NCBI GenBank assembly: GCA_043812455.1
Contig: JBDRMB010000023.1
Span: forward strand, 1-24,491
DNA: 24,491 nucleotides
Direction of reading: 5' to 3'
DNA from: JABHQR01 sp043812455
GTDB lineage: Archaea > Nanobdellota > Nanobdellia > Woesearchaeales > GW2011-AR9
Shown here: piece after piece, positions 1-7,030 of the stretch
Layout: every line of letters starts with the position of its first letter
Position numbering within the stretch: the first letter of the stretch is position 1
Made by a program: the position numbers and the translations under genes
Notes under the pieces: generated by a model
Databases searched by the model: none
What the model was told of the DNA's origin: nothing
Seen by the model: the letters and a program-made list of their open reading frames with translations, nothing else

Positions 1-54
1 AGCAGTTTTAAACAAGCAATAAATTTTTCTATCAAGTCTTTTTTCTTTCTTCAT
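1..54 (-). CDS. 5' end of an unknown leftward gene (partial, runs off window)
   Basis: An ATG at 54-52 on the minus strand opens a frame with no stop for the 18 codons left in the window; the product starts MKKEKRLDRKIYC and is strongly basic. The start is well supported by a GAGGT Shine-Dalgarno at 68-64, nine bases upstream. Too little is visible to name a function. Its leader is unusually structured (see the hairpins at 57-79 and 83-106). Confidence 0.6.
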   Translation of the reverse strand, partial: MKKEKRLDRKIYCLFKTA

Positions 55-56
55 AT

Positions 57-79
57 GGTGAATACCTCTAATATTCACC
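57..79 (-). promoter_or_regulatory. Perfect hairpin presenting the Shine-Dalgarno of the leftward gene in its loop
   Basis: An 8-bp perfect stem (GGTGAATA with TATTCACC) closes a 7-base loop. Read on the minus strand the loop is TTAGAGG, so the GAGG core of the SD of the gene starting at 54 sits in the apical loop and the stem ends two bases before its start codon. Such a position can control ribosome access; that role is inferred. Confidence 0.55.
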
Positions 80-82
80 ACC

Positions 83-106
83 CCCTGTAGAAGAGATTCT
101 ACAGGG
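83..106. promoter_or_regulatory. Perfect 10-bp hairpin with 4-base loop in the leftward leader
   Basis: CCCTGTAGAA at 83-92 pairs perfectly with TTCTACAGGG at 97-106. The loop reads GAGA (GNRA type) on the plus strand and TCTC on the minus strand. A second copy of the arm TTCTACAG lies at 128-135, so 85-92 could pair with either copy. It is either part of the structured leader of the leftward gene or a terminator; the flanking T-rich run at 107-115 is weak. Confidence 0.5.
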
Positions 107-215
107 TTATTTTAATCTTACGAGATTTTCTACAGAGCCTGAATTATAATACTTTTTTTCTTGAAACATAATTAATACATAATTTATTTAAAGCAAGTAA
201 TATATTCTTTACGAA

Positions 216-701
216 ATGAAAAACAGATACGTCGGCTACTTGATCATTATAATTACATTTGTTTTCTTCATAATTGTAATGTCTTTTAATCAAGCATTAG
301 CTACAATTGTTAACACTACCTGTACTCATGGTGCTGCTTGTCCAATGCAGATTACTTTACGAACACAGCAATGGATAAGTTATAGTTTAATGGGTCTGCT
401 AGCTATAGTTGGAGTATTTGTAAGTTTCTTTTTGAAAGATACTACTAGTGCTATAAAAGAAAAGGATAGTAAAGAATTGTCTGAAAAAGAAAAGAAAGAA
501 AAATTAAACGATCTCGATGATAAGGAACGAGAAATAATGAACATAATTCTAAGAGAAAAGGGTTCAGTTTACCAAAGCGATATTGTTAAAGAAGTCAGTG
601 CCAGCAAAGTTAAGATAACTCGTGTTCTTGATAAATTGGAAGGTAAAGGCCTGATTGAACGGAAAAGGCGTGGGATGACTAATATTGTTGTTTTGAAATG
701 A
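216..701 (+). CDS. Membrane-anchored winged-helix transcriptional regulator (putative metal sensor)
   Basis: A 161-residue protein with two transmembrane helices (about 7-29 and 51-72), a short loop between them, a charged Lys/Glu-rich linker (about 78-103) and a C-terminal winged helix (about 104-161) of the MarR/IclR-like type (YQSDIVKEVSASKVKITRVL is the recognition region, KGLIERKRRGMTN the wing). Membrane-tethered winged-helix regulators are common in archaea. With the DNA-binding part in the cytoplasm, the loop with two Cys, a His and a Met (TTCTHGAACPM) faces outward and could sense metal. It is followed by metal-handling genes, so it probably regulates them. A TATA-like TTTATTTAAA lies about 30 bases upstream of the ATG, giving a nearly leaderless mRNA. 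The fold is clear; the metal-sensing role is inference. Confidence 0.75.
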   Translation: MKNRYVGYLIIIITFVFFIIVMSFNQALATIVNTTCTHGAACPMQITLRTQQWISYSLMGLLAIVGVFVSFFLKDTTSAIKEKDSKELSEKEKKEKLNDLDDKEREIMNIILREKGSVYQSDIVKEVSASKVKITRVLDKLEGKGLIERKRRGMTNIVVLK

Positions 702-741
702 TTTGTAATAATTAATATCTTCTTGCACTTATTTTTACTTC

Positions 742-770
742 TGAAACTAGTTTCACTACATCTTTTATAA
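742..770 (+). promoter_or_regulatory. Palindromic operator candidate next to the TATA box of the HMA-like membrane protein gene
   Basis: A perfect 14-bp palindrome (TGAAACTAGTTTCA, 742-755) lies about 8 bases upstream of a TATA-like TTTTATAAAG (about 762-770), in the position where archaeal activators or repressors touching TBP/TFB bind. A half-site TTGAAACATA at 161-170 precedes the regulator gene itself. It probably binds the winged-helix protein encoded at 216-701; this is inference from position. Confidence 0.5.
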
Positions 771-821
771 AGTGTTACAAACAATTATGGTTCTAGATTT
801 AATAAGAGGTGCTATAAACAA

Positions 822-1628
822 ATGGAAAAAAAATCATGTTGTTCAGGAAATAAAGAAAAAAAGAAATCTAATAGCTTTTGGCAAGGATTAATGTATGGGT
901 TAATCCCACACACTGGTTGCATTTTATTTATTATTGGTTCAATATTGGGAGTTACAGTTTTAACGAACTTCTTTAAACCAATGCTAATGAACAGATATTT
1001 CTTTCATGCTCTAGTTGGAGTATCTTTAGGTTTTGCAACATTATCATCAGTATTATATCTAAGAAAGCACAAATTCTTATCTTGGGCTGGTGTAAAAAAG
1101 AAATGGAAATATCTTAGTGTAATGTATGGTTCTACAATAGGTATTAACTTGTTCTTGTTTATGCTAATTTTCCCTTTACTTGCTAACGTTTCTGCAGCAT
1201 CGCCAACCGGAGCATTCGCTGCAGGTTCAGACTTTGATGACCTCTCATCAATTAGTTTGAAAGTAAACATCCCATGCCCCGGCCATGCTCCTCTTATCTC
1301 TGAGGAGCTGAAGACTATTGCTGGAGTTAGTAGCATCCAGTTTAGTTTTCCAAACAATTTTGATGTAACTTATGATCCAACACAAACCTCTAAAGAAGAA
1401 ATCCTTGCCTTGGAAGTGTTTGAAACGTACAGTGCTGAAGTAACTGATGAAAGCACTGGCGTTTCCAGCATTTCTTTAGAACAAGAATCAGACTCTTATA
1501 CTGCTAGCAGCTGTAGTAGTTGTACTGGTGATCCTAGCACGTGCGATGGTTCTGGAACTTGCAGTGGCGGAGCAGCAAGTAGTTGTGGCAGTTCAGGTGG
1601 AAGTTGTAGCAGTTGTAGCAGCTATTAA
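822..1628 (+). CDS. Three-helix membrane protein with degenerate HMA domain and Cys-rich tail (metal handling)
   Basis: A 268-residue protein. It has a Cys-Cys pair at residues 6-7 followed by a Lys-rich patch, then three transmembrane helices (about 20-50, 62-84, 98-125) containing a PHTGC motif in the first. A beta-alpha-beta domain resembling heavy-metal-associated (HMA) domains follows at about 143-208, in which the usual CxxC is replaced by CPGH. The Ser/Gly-rich tail carries seven Cys (231, 234, 241, 247, 255, 262, 265). With a cytoplasmic N terminus, the HMA-like domain and tail would lie outside the cell. The layout recalls MerT/MerP-type metal uptake proteins, and the next gene is a Cu+ ATPase. 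A strong SD (GAGGTG, 806-811) fixes the start. Metal trafficking is likely; direction and metal are inferred. Confidence 0.7.
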   Translation: MEKKSCCSGNKEKKKSNSFWQGLMYGLIPHTGCILFIIGSILGVTVLTNFFKPMLMNRYFFHALVGVSLGFATLSSVLYLRKHKFLSWAGVKKKWKYLSVMYGSTIGINLFLFMLIFPLLANVSAASPTGAFAAGSDFDDLSSISLKVNIPCPGHAPLISEELKTIAGVSSIQFSFPNNFDVTYDPTQTSKEEILALEVFETYSAEVTDESTGVSSISLEQESDSYTASSCSSCTGDPSTCDGSGTCSGGAASSCGSSGGSCSSCSSY

Positions 1629-1716
1629 TATTTTCTTTTTAATTTTTTATAACTGTCTCAGATTTAACAGGAACTAATATATATGCTAAAAATATTCAGA
1701 GACTAAGAGGTTACAA

Positions 1717-3939
1717 ATGGAAAAGATTACAATAAAAATTAATGGGATGCATTGTCAGAACTGTGCAGTTAATCTAACCAAATCTTTGGGTAAAGAAAAA
1801 GGTGTGAAAACAGCTAATGTCAATTTTGCAACAGAAAAAGCTACTATTGAGTTTAATCCTAAACAAACTGGTGAAGAAAAACTTCTGAAAGTGATCAAAG
1901 TTAAAGGTTATAGTGGTCATGTAGTTAAAGATCACCAGACACATCACGAAATTAAAGTTGAAGAACAAGAAAGTAAAAAAGATTTGAAAAGATTAAAGTT
2001 TAAAGTTATTCTCAGTGCGATTTTTGCAATTCCAGCATTCATCCTGGGAATGTTTTTCATGAAGACACCGTTGTTACCATACCAAGATTTTATTATGTGG
2101 GCATTAGCAACGCCAGTCCAGTTTTATATTGGAAAACAGTTTTATCAAGGAACTTGGACTGCTCTGAAGAATTATACGTCTAATATGGACACTTTAGTTG
2201 CAATGGGTACCAGCGCTGCTTACTTTTATTCAGTATATGTTGTTCTGTTTGGAGGATCATCTGGTCATCAATATTTTGAAGCTAGTGCGGTATTAATCAC
2301 TTTAGTTATCTTTGGTAAATACCTGGAAGCGATTGCGAAAGGAAGAACGAGTGAAGCAATTAGTAAATTAATGAAATTAGGAGCAAAGACTGCGACGGTT
2401 ATTCGCGGTAGAAAAGAATTGAAAATTCCAATAGAAGAAGTTGTAGTTGGTGATATCGTAATTGTAAAACCTGGTGAAAAAATTCCTGTTGATGGGATAA
2501 TTACGGAAGGACGTTCTGCTATTGATGAAAGTATGGTGACTGGAGAAAGCATACCTGTTGATAAAAAGAAAGGCGATCAAGTTATTGGTTCAACTATCAA
2601 CAAACAAGGAAGTTTTAGGTTTGAGGCAACTAAAGTTGGTGCTGAAACTACTTTAGCAAGAATTGTCAAACTGATTGAAGATGCACAGAACAAAAAAGCG
2701 CCAATTCAAAGGTTTGCTGATACTGTTTCATCTTATTTTGTTCCGAGTGTTATTTTAATTGCAATATTAACTTTTATTGTTTGGTTTGTATTTGCTGGTG
2801 CGGCAGTGGGATTCGCAATAATTGCAGCAGTTGCTGTACTTGTAATTGCATGCCCTTGCGCATTAGGATTAGCGACACCTACAGCAATCATGGTTGGTAC
2901 AGGTATGGGAGCTAAGCAAGGAATCTTGATTAAAGGCGGTGATGGTTTAGAAACTGCACACAAAATTAAGTATATAATTTTTGATAAAACCGGTACAATT
3001 ACTAAAGGTCAACCAGAAGTTGCTGATTTAGTTGTTGCTAAAGGAATTACACAAACAAAGTTATTAGAAATTGCGGGAAGTATTGAAAAACTTTCTGAAC
3101 ATCCTCTGGCAGAAGCTATTGTTAACAAAGCTAAAGCTAAGAGAATTTCTTTCAAGAAGGTTACCGGTTTCAAAGCATTAGTTGGTAAAGGAGTTGAAGC
3201 TAAGCTCGCTGGCAAGATATATTATTTAGGTAATTTGAAGCTAATGCAATCAAAGAAGATTAATCTTTCAGATTATTCTAAAAAAATTGATATGTTAGAA
3301 AAAGAAGGAAAAACTGTAATGATGTTGGCTGATGATAAAAACGTTTTAGGATTCTTGGCAGTAGCTGATGAAATAAAAACAGATTCTTCTAAAGCAGTTA
3401 AAGAACTGCAGAAGTTAGGGATTGAAACTTATATGATCACTGGAGATAATGAACGGACAGCAGCTGCAATAGCTAAACAAGCTGGAATAAAGAACGTGTT
3501 TGCTAACGTTCTTCCAGAAGATAAAGTGGAGTATGTTAAAACTTTACAACAAAAAGCTAAAAAGCTTGGAAAAGCTGATAGGGTTGCAATGGTAGGTGAC
3601 GGAATTAATGATGCTCCAGCATTGGCACAGGCGGACATTGGCATTGCGATGGGTTCCGGTACAGACGTAGCGATGGAAACTGGTGATATTGTTCTAATGA
3701 GAAACAGTTTACTTGACATTCCAAAAGCTATCAAGTTAAGTCGTTTGACAATGGGTAAGATTAGACAGAATATGTTTTGGGCATTGTTTTACAATAGTTT
3801 AGGTATTCCTATTGCAGCAGGAGTATTATATCCTCTTACTGGCTGGTTACTTAATCCAATGATTGCTGGTGGTGCAATGGCTTTAAGTTCAGTGAGTGTA
3901 ATTACTAGCAGTTTGTTGCTGAAAAGAAGGAAATTGTGA
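1717..3939 (+). CDS. copA: Cu+-transporting P1B-type ATPase
   Basis: A 740-residue heavy-metal ATPase that pumps monovalent copper out of the cytoplasm using ATP. One N-terminal HMA domain has the GMHCQNC metal site (Cys13, Cys16). The membrane metal site CPC lies in the VIACPCALGLATP helix; the actuator loop has TGES, the phosphorylation site is DKTGT, the nucleotide domain has SEHPLAEA and the hinge is GDGINDAP. The last two helices carry the YN and MALSS signatures of Cu+-specific (1B-1) pumps. Length is normal for a single-HMA CopA. The start is set by a GAGGT SD five bases upstream, and a TATA-like AATATATATG near 1675 suggests its own promoter besides the upstream metal genes. Function is secure; regulation by the neighbouring winged-helix protein is inferred. 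Confidence 0.95.
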   Translation: MEKITIKINGMHCQNCAVNLTKSLGKEKGVKTANVNFATEKATIEFNPKQTGEEKLLKVIKVKGYSGHVVKDHQTHHEIKVEEQESKKDLKRLKFKVILSAIFAIPAFILGMFFMKTPLLPYQDFIMWALATPVQFYIGKQFYQGTWTALKNYTSNMDTLVAMGTSAAYFYSVYVVLFGGSSGHQYFEASAVLITLVIFGKYLEAIAKGRTSEAISKLMKLGAKTATVIRGRKELKIPIEEVVVGDIVIVKPGEKIPVDGIITEGRSAIDESMVTGESIPVDKKKGDQVIGSTINKQGSFRFEATKVGAETTLARIVKLIEDAQNKKAPIQRFADTVSSYFVPSVILIAILTFIVWFVFAGAAVGFAIIAAVAVLVIACPCALGLATPTAIMVGTGMGAKQGILIKGGDGLETAHKIKYIIFDKTGTITKGQPEVADLVVAKGITQTKLLEIAGSIEKLSEHPLAEAIVNKAKAKRISFKKVTGFKALVGKGVEAKLAGKIYYLGNLKLMQSKKINLSDYSKKIDMLEKEGKTVMMLADDKNVLGFLAVADEIKTDSSKAVKELQKLGIETYMITGDNERTAAAIAKQAGIKNVFANVLPEDKVEYVKTLQQKAKKLGKADRVAMVGDGINDAPALAQADIGIAMGSGTDVAMETGDIVLMRNSLLDIPKAIKLSRLTMGKIRQNMFWALFYNSLGIPIAAGVLYPLTGWLLNPMIAGGAMALSSVSVITSSLLLKRRKL

Positions 3940-3999
3940 GATTGTTTTTGTTAATTTTTTAATTATTTTTTTTAACTTTTTCTGTAAAATATTTTTCTC
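3940..3999. terminator. T-rich convergent terminator region
   Basis: The 60 bases between the stops of copA and the leftward SpeD-like gene contain several runs of five to eight T on the plus strand and A-rich patches that act as T-runs for the opposite strand only weakly. Archaeal RNA polymerase terminates at T-runs without a hairpin, so this is the likely end of the copA transcript. Confidence 0.5.
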
Positions 4000-4494
4000 C
4001 TAAGAACCAACATCATTTAAGTCCATCAATCTTTTATCACTTCTTTCTTTATAGAATTCATAATGATCTCTACAAACACGTCTCCCACCCCAACGGTCAG
4101 TGGCTCTTTTGGTACAATTTGGTTCTTGACATTCTATAACTTCAGTTGAAGAACTTATGCTTTTACTTTCATTAACACTAATTGAATTAATATCAAGATT
4201 GAAATGTTTAATTGTCCTGTTTACAAATTTTTGTTGGTCTAGATTGGTGTAAGGATAAATATCAACGACTATCTCTTTTTTGGAACGGAAAGCATGCACT
4301 GTGGCGTGAAATTGTTCTGTAGTAATGTTTGCAGTTATTCCAGGAGAAGGTTCAGTTCGCGTAACTGCTTTAGGTCCGTCTAAAGGTTTAGAATGATTTT
4401 CTATAGCTAATTTGTTTAAGAAAACCCTGAAATTACTTTCGTCTTGAAAGTCAGTGTTGCAGTTCTGTGCTTTTATTATTATGTTGTTTGGCAT
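4000..4494 (-). CDS. SpeD-like (AdoMet decarboxylase fold) pseudoenzyme with C-terminal zinc finger
   Basis: A 164-residue protein. Residues about 43-108 follow the pattern of prokaryotic S-adenosylmethionine decarboxylase: the stretch PGITANITTEQFHATVHAF followed by EIVVDIYPYT matches the enzyme's ESHLTIH and DLFTCG regions. The self-cleaving Glu-Ser pair is Gln61-Phe62 here and the catalytic Cys of TCG is replaced by Tyr82, although both His (63, 67) remain. It therefore should neither form the pyruvoyl cofactor nor decarboxylate AdoMet. A C-terminal finger (Cys122, Cys127, Cys141, His144) probably binds zinc. The ATG follows the stop of the lipoprotein gene with no gap, so the two are co-transcribed. 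Its function is unknown; a ligand-binding or nucleic-acid-binding role is possible. The homology is read by eye and is moderately certain. Confidence 0.55.
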   Translation of the reverse strand: MPNNIIIKAQNCNTDFQDESNFRVFLNKLAIENHSKPLDGPKAVTRTEPSPGITANITTEQFHATVHAFRSKKEIVVDIYPYTNLDQQKFVNRTIKHFNLDINSISVNESKSISSSTEVIECQEPNCTKRATDRWGGRRVCRDHYEFYKERSDKRLMDLNDVGS

Positions 4495-4929
4495 TTATCT
4501 CTCATTATTTAATGTATCATATCCACGTTGCATTTCAGAAGTGTCGATCCAACCATTATCATTACAATCTAAATAGAATAATCCCCTATCTGTAGGATTA
4601 TTACCAAAAGTTGTCCTTTGAATAACACGAGTGCTATCAGAACCGGGAAAATCACAAAATGTGGTTACTTGATAACTACCATGCGTATTTGTACGAACAT
4701 GGTCAAACTTAAGGTCACCCAATTGGTTAGCAAGCAAGTATACATCAACTTCAGAAATTCCTTTCTCTATGCCCATATCATAAGCTCTTAAAACTTCTTC
4801 AGCAAGTTCTGCTTCAGTTTTAGGTGCAGGGGTTTCTTCAAGTTCAACTTCAGGCACAGGTTCACTAACTTGCTTAGCACAACCTGTAACTAAAACCATT
4901 CCTAAAAGTAACCCACATAATCTTACCAT
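4495..4929 (-). CDS. Secreted lipoprotein with a single EF-hand calcium loop
   Basis: A 144-residue protein with a signal peptide and lipobox (VTGC, Cys17 as the lipidation site), then a Glu/Pro-rich spacer, a helical segment at about 38-70 and a C-terminal EF-hand loop DCNDNGWIDTSE (residues 121-132) with the canonical ligands at positions 1, 3, 5, 9 and 12. It is probably anchored outside the cell membrane and binds Ca2+. Cys92 and Cys122 could form a disulfide. A TATA-like element (about 4964-4974, minus strand) lies some 40 bases upstream and no SD is visible, so the leader is short. Its stop codon abuts the start of the SpeD-like gene. The family is not recognised beyond these motifs. 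Confidence 0.75.
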   Translation of the reverse strand: MVRLCGLLLGMVLVTGCAKQVSEPVPEVELEETPAPKTEAELAEEVLRAYDMGIEKGISEVDVYLLANQLGDLKFDHVRTNTHGSYQVTTFCDFPGSDSTRVIQRTTFGNNPTDRGLFYLDCNDNGWIDTSEMQRGYDTLNNER

Positions 4930-4990
4930 TTTTTAAGTATTAACATCCAGAATCAGCTCTTAATTAATATAAAAATATTAGAAAAAAAAA

Positions 4991-5158
4991 TTAATCTTTC
5001 TTGTTCCAAGTGTAAGATCTAGTCTTTGCAGTATTTCCGTAACCGCAAGATGAACATCGTTTCTTAGTCTTATGATAAGAATGACCACCACATCGTCTAC
5101 AGATGATGTGGCTAGTTTTACCACTCTTCTTCCCCATACTTGGTGTTCCTTTTGTCAT
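4991..5158 (-). CDS. rpl37e: Large-subunit ribosomal protein eL37
   Basis: A 55-residue frame starting MTKGTPSMGKKSGKT and containing CRRCGGHSYH and CSSCGYG, the two CxxC pairs (20/23 and 35/38) that bind the structural zinc of eL37. The N-terminal TKGTPS and the CRRCG motif are diagnostic of this archaeal/eukaryotic ribosomal protein, and full length is normal. A GGTGA SD (5071-5067 is not it; the site is 5171-5167) lies eight bases upstream of the ATG. It follows the SmAP gene by 27 bases; the SmAP-eL37 pair is a conserved archaeal operon. Confidence 0.95.
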   Translation of the reverse strand: MTKGTPSMGKKSGKTSHIICRRCGGHSYHKTKKRCSSCGYGNTAKTRSYTWNKKD

Positions 5159-5185
5159 TTCCTAATTCACCTGTTAATTATTATT

Positions 5186-5413
5186 CTATGCCGGAGTTAT
5201 AATTGTAATTGTATCTCCACGAATGAATACAGTTCCAAGTTTTCTTGTAACTTCATCATTCTTTGATTCAACAGCTTCTTCTAATACCACATTAATGTGA
5301 ATGTCAAAAGCTTTCAATTTTCCAGTGTAACGAACACCGTTTTTTAAATCAACGATAACGTTCTTTCCTCTGGTTGCGTTTAAAGCGTCTAATGGTCTTG
5401 ATGTACTTTCCAT
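5186..5413 (-). CDS. Archaeal Sm-like RNA-binding protein (SmAP/LSm)
   Basis: Starting from the ATG at 5413 the product has 75 residues (MESTSRPLDAL...). It has the Sm1 motif (VIVDLKNGVRYTGKLKAFD) and the Sm2 motif (VFIRGDTITII), which form the ring-shaped RNA-binding Sm fold. Archaeal SmAPs assemble as heptamers and bind U-rich RNA. An in-frame ATG three codons upstream (5422) lies directly against the purine-rich GGGGGATGAT element that looks like the SD; the ATG at 5413 has proper spacing, so it is preferred. A TATA box (TTTATATAATC on the minus strand, about 5463-5473) gives a leader of about 30 bases. Co-transcribed with eL37. Confidence 0.93.
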   Translation of the reverse strand: MESTSRPLDALNATRGKNVIVDLKNGVRYTGKLKAFDIHINVVLEEAVESKNDEVTRKLGTVFIRGDTITIITPA

Positions 5414-5607
5414 AATAATCATCCCCCAAATGGTTTAATGCCTTCCCATTTCGAGCGTGATTATATAAATGTTACGGTAAAGTTATGTTCTAGTGCAATT
5501 ATAATTTTACTCACAAAACATTTAAAAAACAGGGGTGTATAACCACTATTGGGTGAGAATAAATTAATCTAAATATTAAAATTAAAGGTTTTGGAGATAT
5601 AAAATAA

Positions 5608-6171
5608 ATGGCAAATTTCGAAAAATTAAGACAAGACATTCAAGCGTATGATACTAAACGCGAAGAACTGATCAAAAAAAGTAGAGACGTGCTTAAGCTT
5701 AGCAAACAGTTAATCTATGCTGTGCACCGTAACGAGATGGAAAATGCTGCTCAACTTCAGCAAAAGATTGAAATTGAAAAACAGGCATTAATAAAAATTA
5801 CACAACATGATACCAAATTACTTTATGAAGGGAGTTATAAAGTTGCAATTCAAGAGTATGTAGAAGCTGTTTTGTACTTTTTCTTTGTTAAGAATGGCGA
5901 ACTTATAGATTTGGATGTTACAAGTGTTCATTATATCTTAGGTTTAGGTGATTTACCTGGCGAACTTGGACGGAGAGCTGTTTATTTGGCTGGGAAAGGT
6001 CAGTTTGAAGAAGTGACAAAAATCAAAGATATAGTTGATATGATTTACGGCGAATTGCTTAAGTTTGATTTGCGTGATAATGATGCTAGACGTAAAGTTG
6101 ATGCGATTAAGTATGAATTGAAAAAATTAGAAGATTTGGTTTTGAATTTGAAATTGAGAAATGTTAACTAA
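5608..6171 (+). CDS. Translin/TRAX family nucleic-acid-binding protein
   Basis: A 187-residue all-helical protein. The signature YILGLGDLPGELGRRAV (about residues 108-124) and the C-terminal LRDNDARRKVDAIKYELKKLEDL helix identify the translin superfamily. Eukaryotic translin and TRAX form C3PO, a single-stranded RNA endonuclease; archaeal homologues form octameric barrels. The QEYVEA motif (about residues 82-87) has the paired acidic residues typical of the TRAX active helix, so RNase activity is plausible but not proven. The start is set by a GGAGAT SD near 5592. The stop overlaps the SD region of the metallophosphoesterase gene 12 bases downstream, so the two form an operon. Confidence 0.9.
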   Translation: MANFEKLRQDIQAYDTKREELIKKSRDVLKLSKQLIYAVHRNEMENAAQLQQKIEIEKQALIKITQHDTKLLYEGSYKVAIQEYVEAVLYFFFVKNGELIDLDVTSVHYILGLGDLPGELGRRAVYLAGKGQFEEVTKIKDIVDMIYGELLKFDLRDNDARRKVDAIKYELKKLEDLVLNLKLRNVN

Positions 6172-6183
6172 GGTGATTTTAAG

Positions 6184-6780
6184 ATGAAAATATTAGCACT
6201 AAGCGATATCCATGGCGACAAAAAGTTCATGGAAGAAATGGCTGAAAAAGGACAGAAAGAAAACGTTGACTTAGTTGTAATTGCTGGCGATATAGTAAAT
6301 TTTGGCGGTGACATGGATGGTTTGATCGGACCGTTCAAAAAAAATGGTTTAGAAGTTGCTATCATGCCTGGCAATCATGAAGGTATGGCAGAAGTTAATT
6401 TCTTAATTGAACGGTATAAAATCAAAAATTTGCATGGTTATAGTATCAAGAAAGGTGATGTAGGAATATTTGGTTGCGGTTATGGTGATGTTGGTCCTCA
6501 CCAATTGGATGAAGAAAGTTTCTTTAAAACTTTACAGAAGGCACACGATAACTTAACGGATGTTAAAAAGAAGATCATGGTAAGTCATGTCCAGCCAAGT
6601 GAATGTTTGATTGGTCTGGGAATGTTTCCTGGCAGTACTGGAGTAAGGAAAGCTGTAGAAGAGTTTAAACCAGATATCCATATCTGTGGTCATGTTCATG
6701 AAACTGAAGGGATAGAAGAAAAGATTGGTGATACCAGAGTGATAAATGTTGGCAAGAGCGGGAAGATAATTGAATTGTGA
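6184..6780 (+). CDS. Calcineurin-like metallophosphoesterase
   Basis: A 198-residue protein with the full dimetal phosphoesterase set: DIH (Asp8, His10), GD (Asp36), GNHE (Asn64, His65), SH in the MVSHVQPS segment and GHVH near the C terminus. The compact size fits the YfcE/MJ0936-like phosphodiesterase group, which hydrolyses phosphodiesters such as cyclic nucleotides or nucleic-acid ends with Mn2+ or similar ions. The substrate cannot be told from sequence. A GGTGA SD (6172-6176) lies seven bases upstream and overlaps the end of the translin gene, so translation is probably coupled. Placement behind translin hints at RNA metabolism, which is inference. Confidence 0.9.
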   Translation: MKILALSDIHGDKKFMEEMAEKGQKENVDLVVIAGDIVNFGGDMDGLIGPFKKNGLEVAIMPGNHEGMAEVNFLIERYKIKNLHGYSIKKGDVGIFGCGYGDVGPHQLDEESFFKTLQKAHDNLTDVKKKIMVSHVQPSECLIGLGMFPGSTGVRKAVEEFKPDIHICGHVHETEGIEEKIGDTRVINVGKSGKIIEL

Positions 6781-6830
6781 TTGTTTAGATTTTGTCAAGT
6801 TTTTTATACCAGTAAATTTTCTCTTTGTTT

Positions 6831-7001
6831 ATGGATTTCAAATTTAAGAACTGTCCGGAATGTCATAAAGAACTTCATCATGGCCAACACAAGTTTGCTG
6901 ATGGCATGTTTGATGTATGGTATTGTAAGAATTGTGGATTTCGTAGAGAAGAACCTGAAAATATGCAAGTTAAGAAGGTTCATGAGCAAGAAGAATCATA
7001 A
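6831..7001 (+). CDS. Small zinc-ribbon protein
   Basis: A 56-residue frame starting MDFKFKNCPECHKELHHG and containing CPEC (8-11) and CKNC (32-35), a two-knuckle zinc ribbon, followed by a charged tail. A TATA-like TTTTTTATACC about 26 bases upstream places the transcription start at or near the ATG, fitting a leaderless mRNA. Similar small ribbons serve as nucleic-acid-binding or adaptor proteins; no specific function is recognised. It faces the SRP54 gene tail to tail with about 30 bases between. Confidence 0.75.
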   Translation: MDFKFKNCPECHKELHHGQHKFADGMFDVWYCKNCGFRREEPENMQVKKVHEQEES

Positions 7002-7030
7002 ATAGTAATTAATGAGCAGAGAAAGAATTT

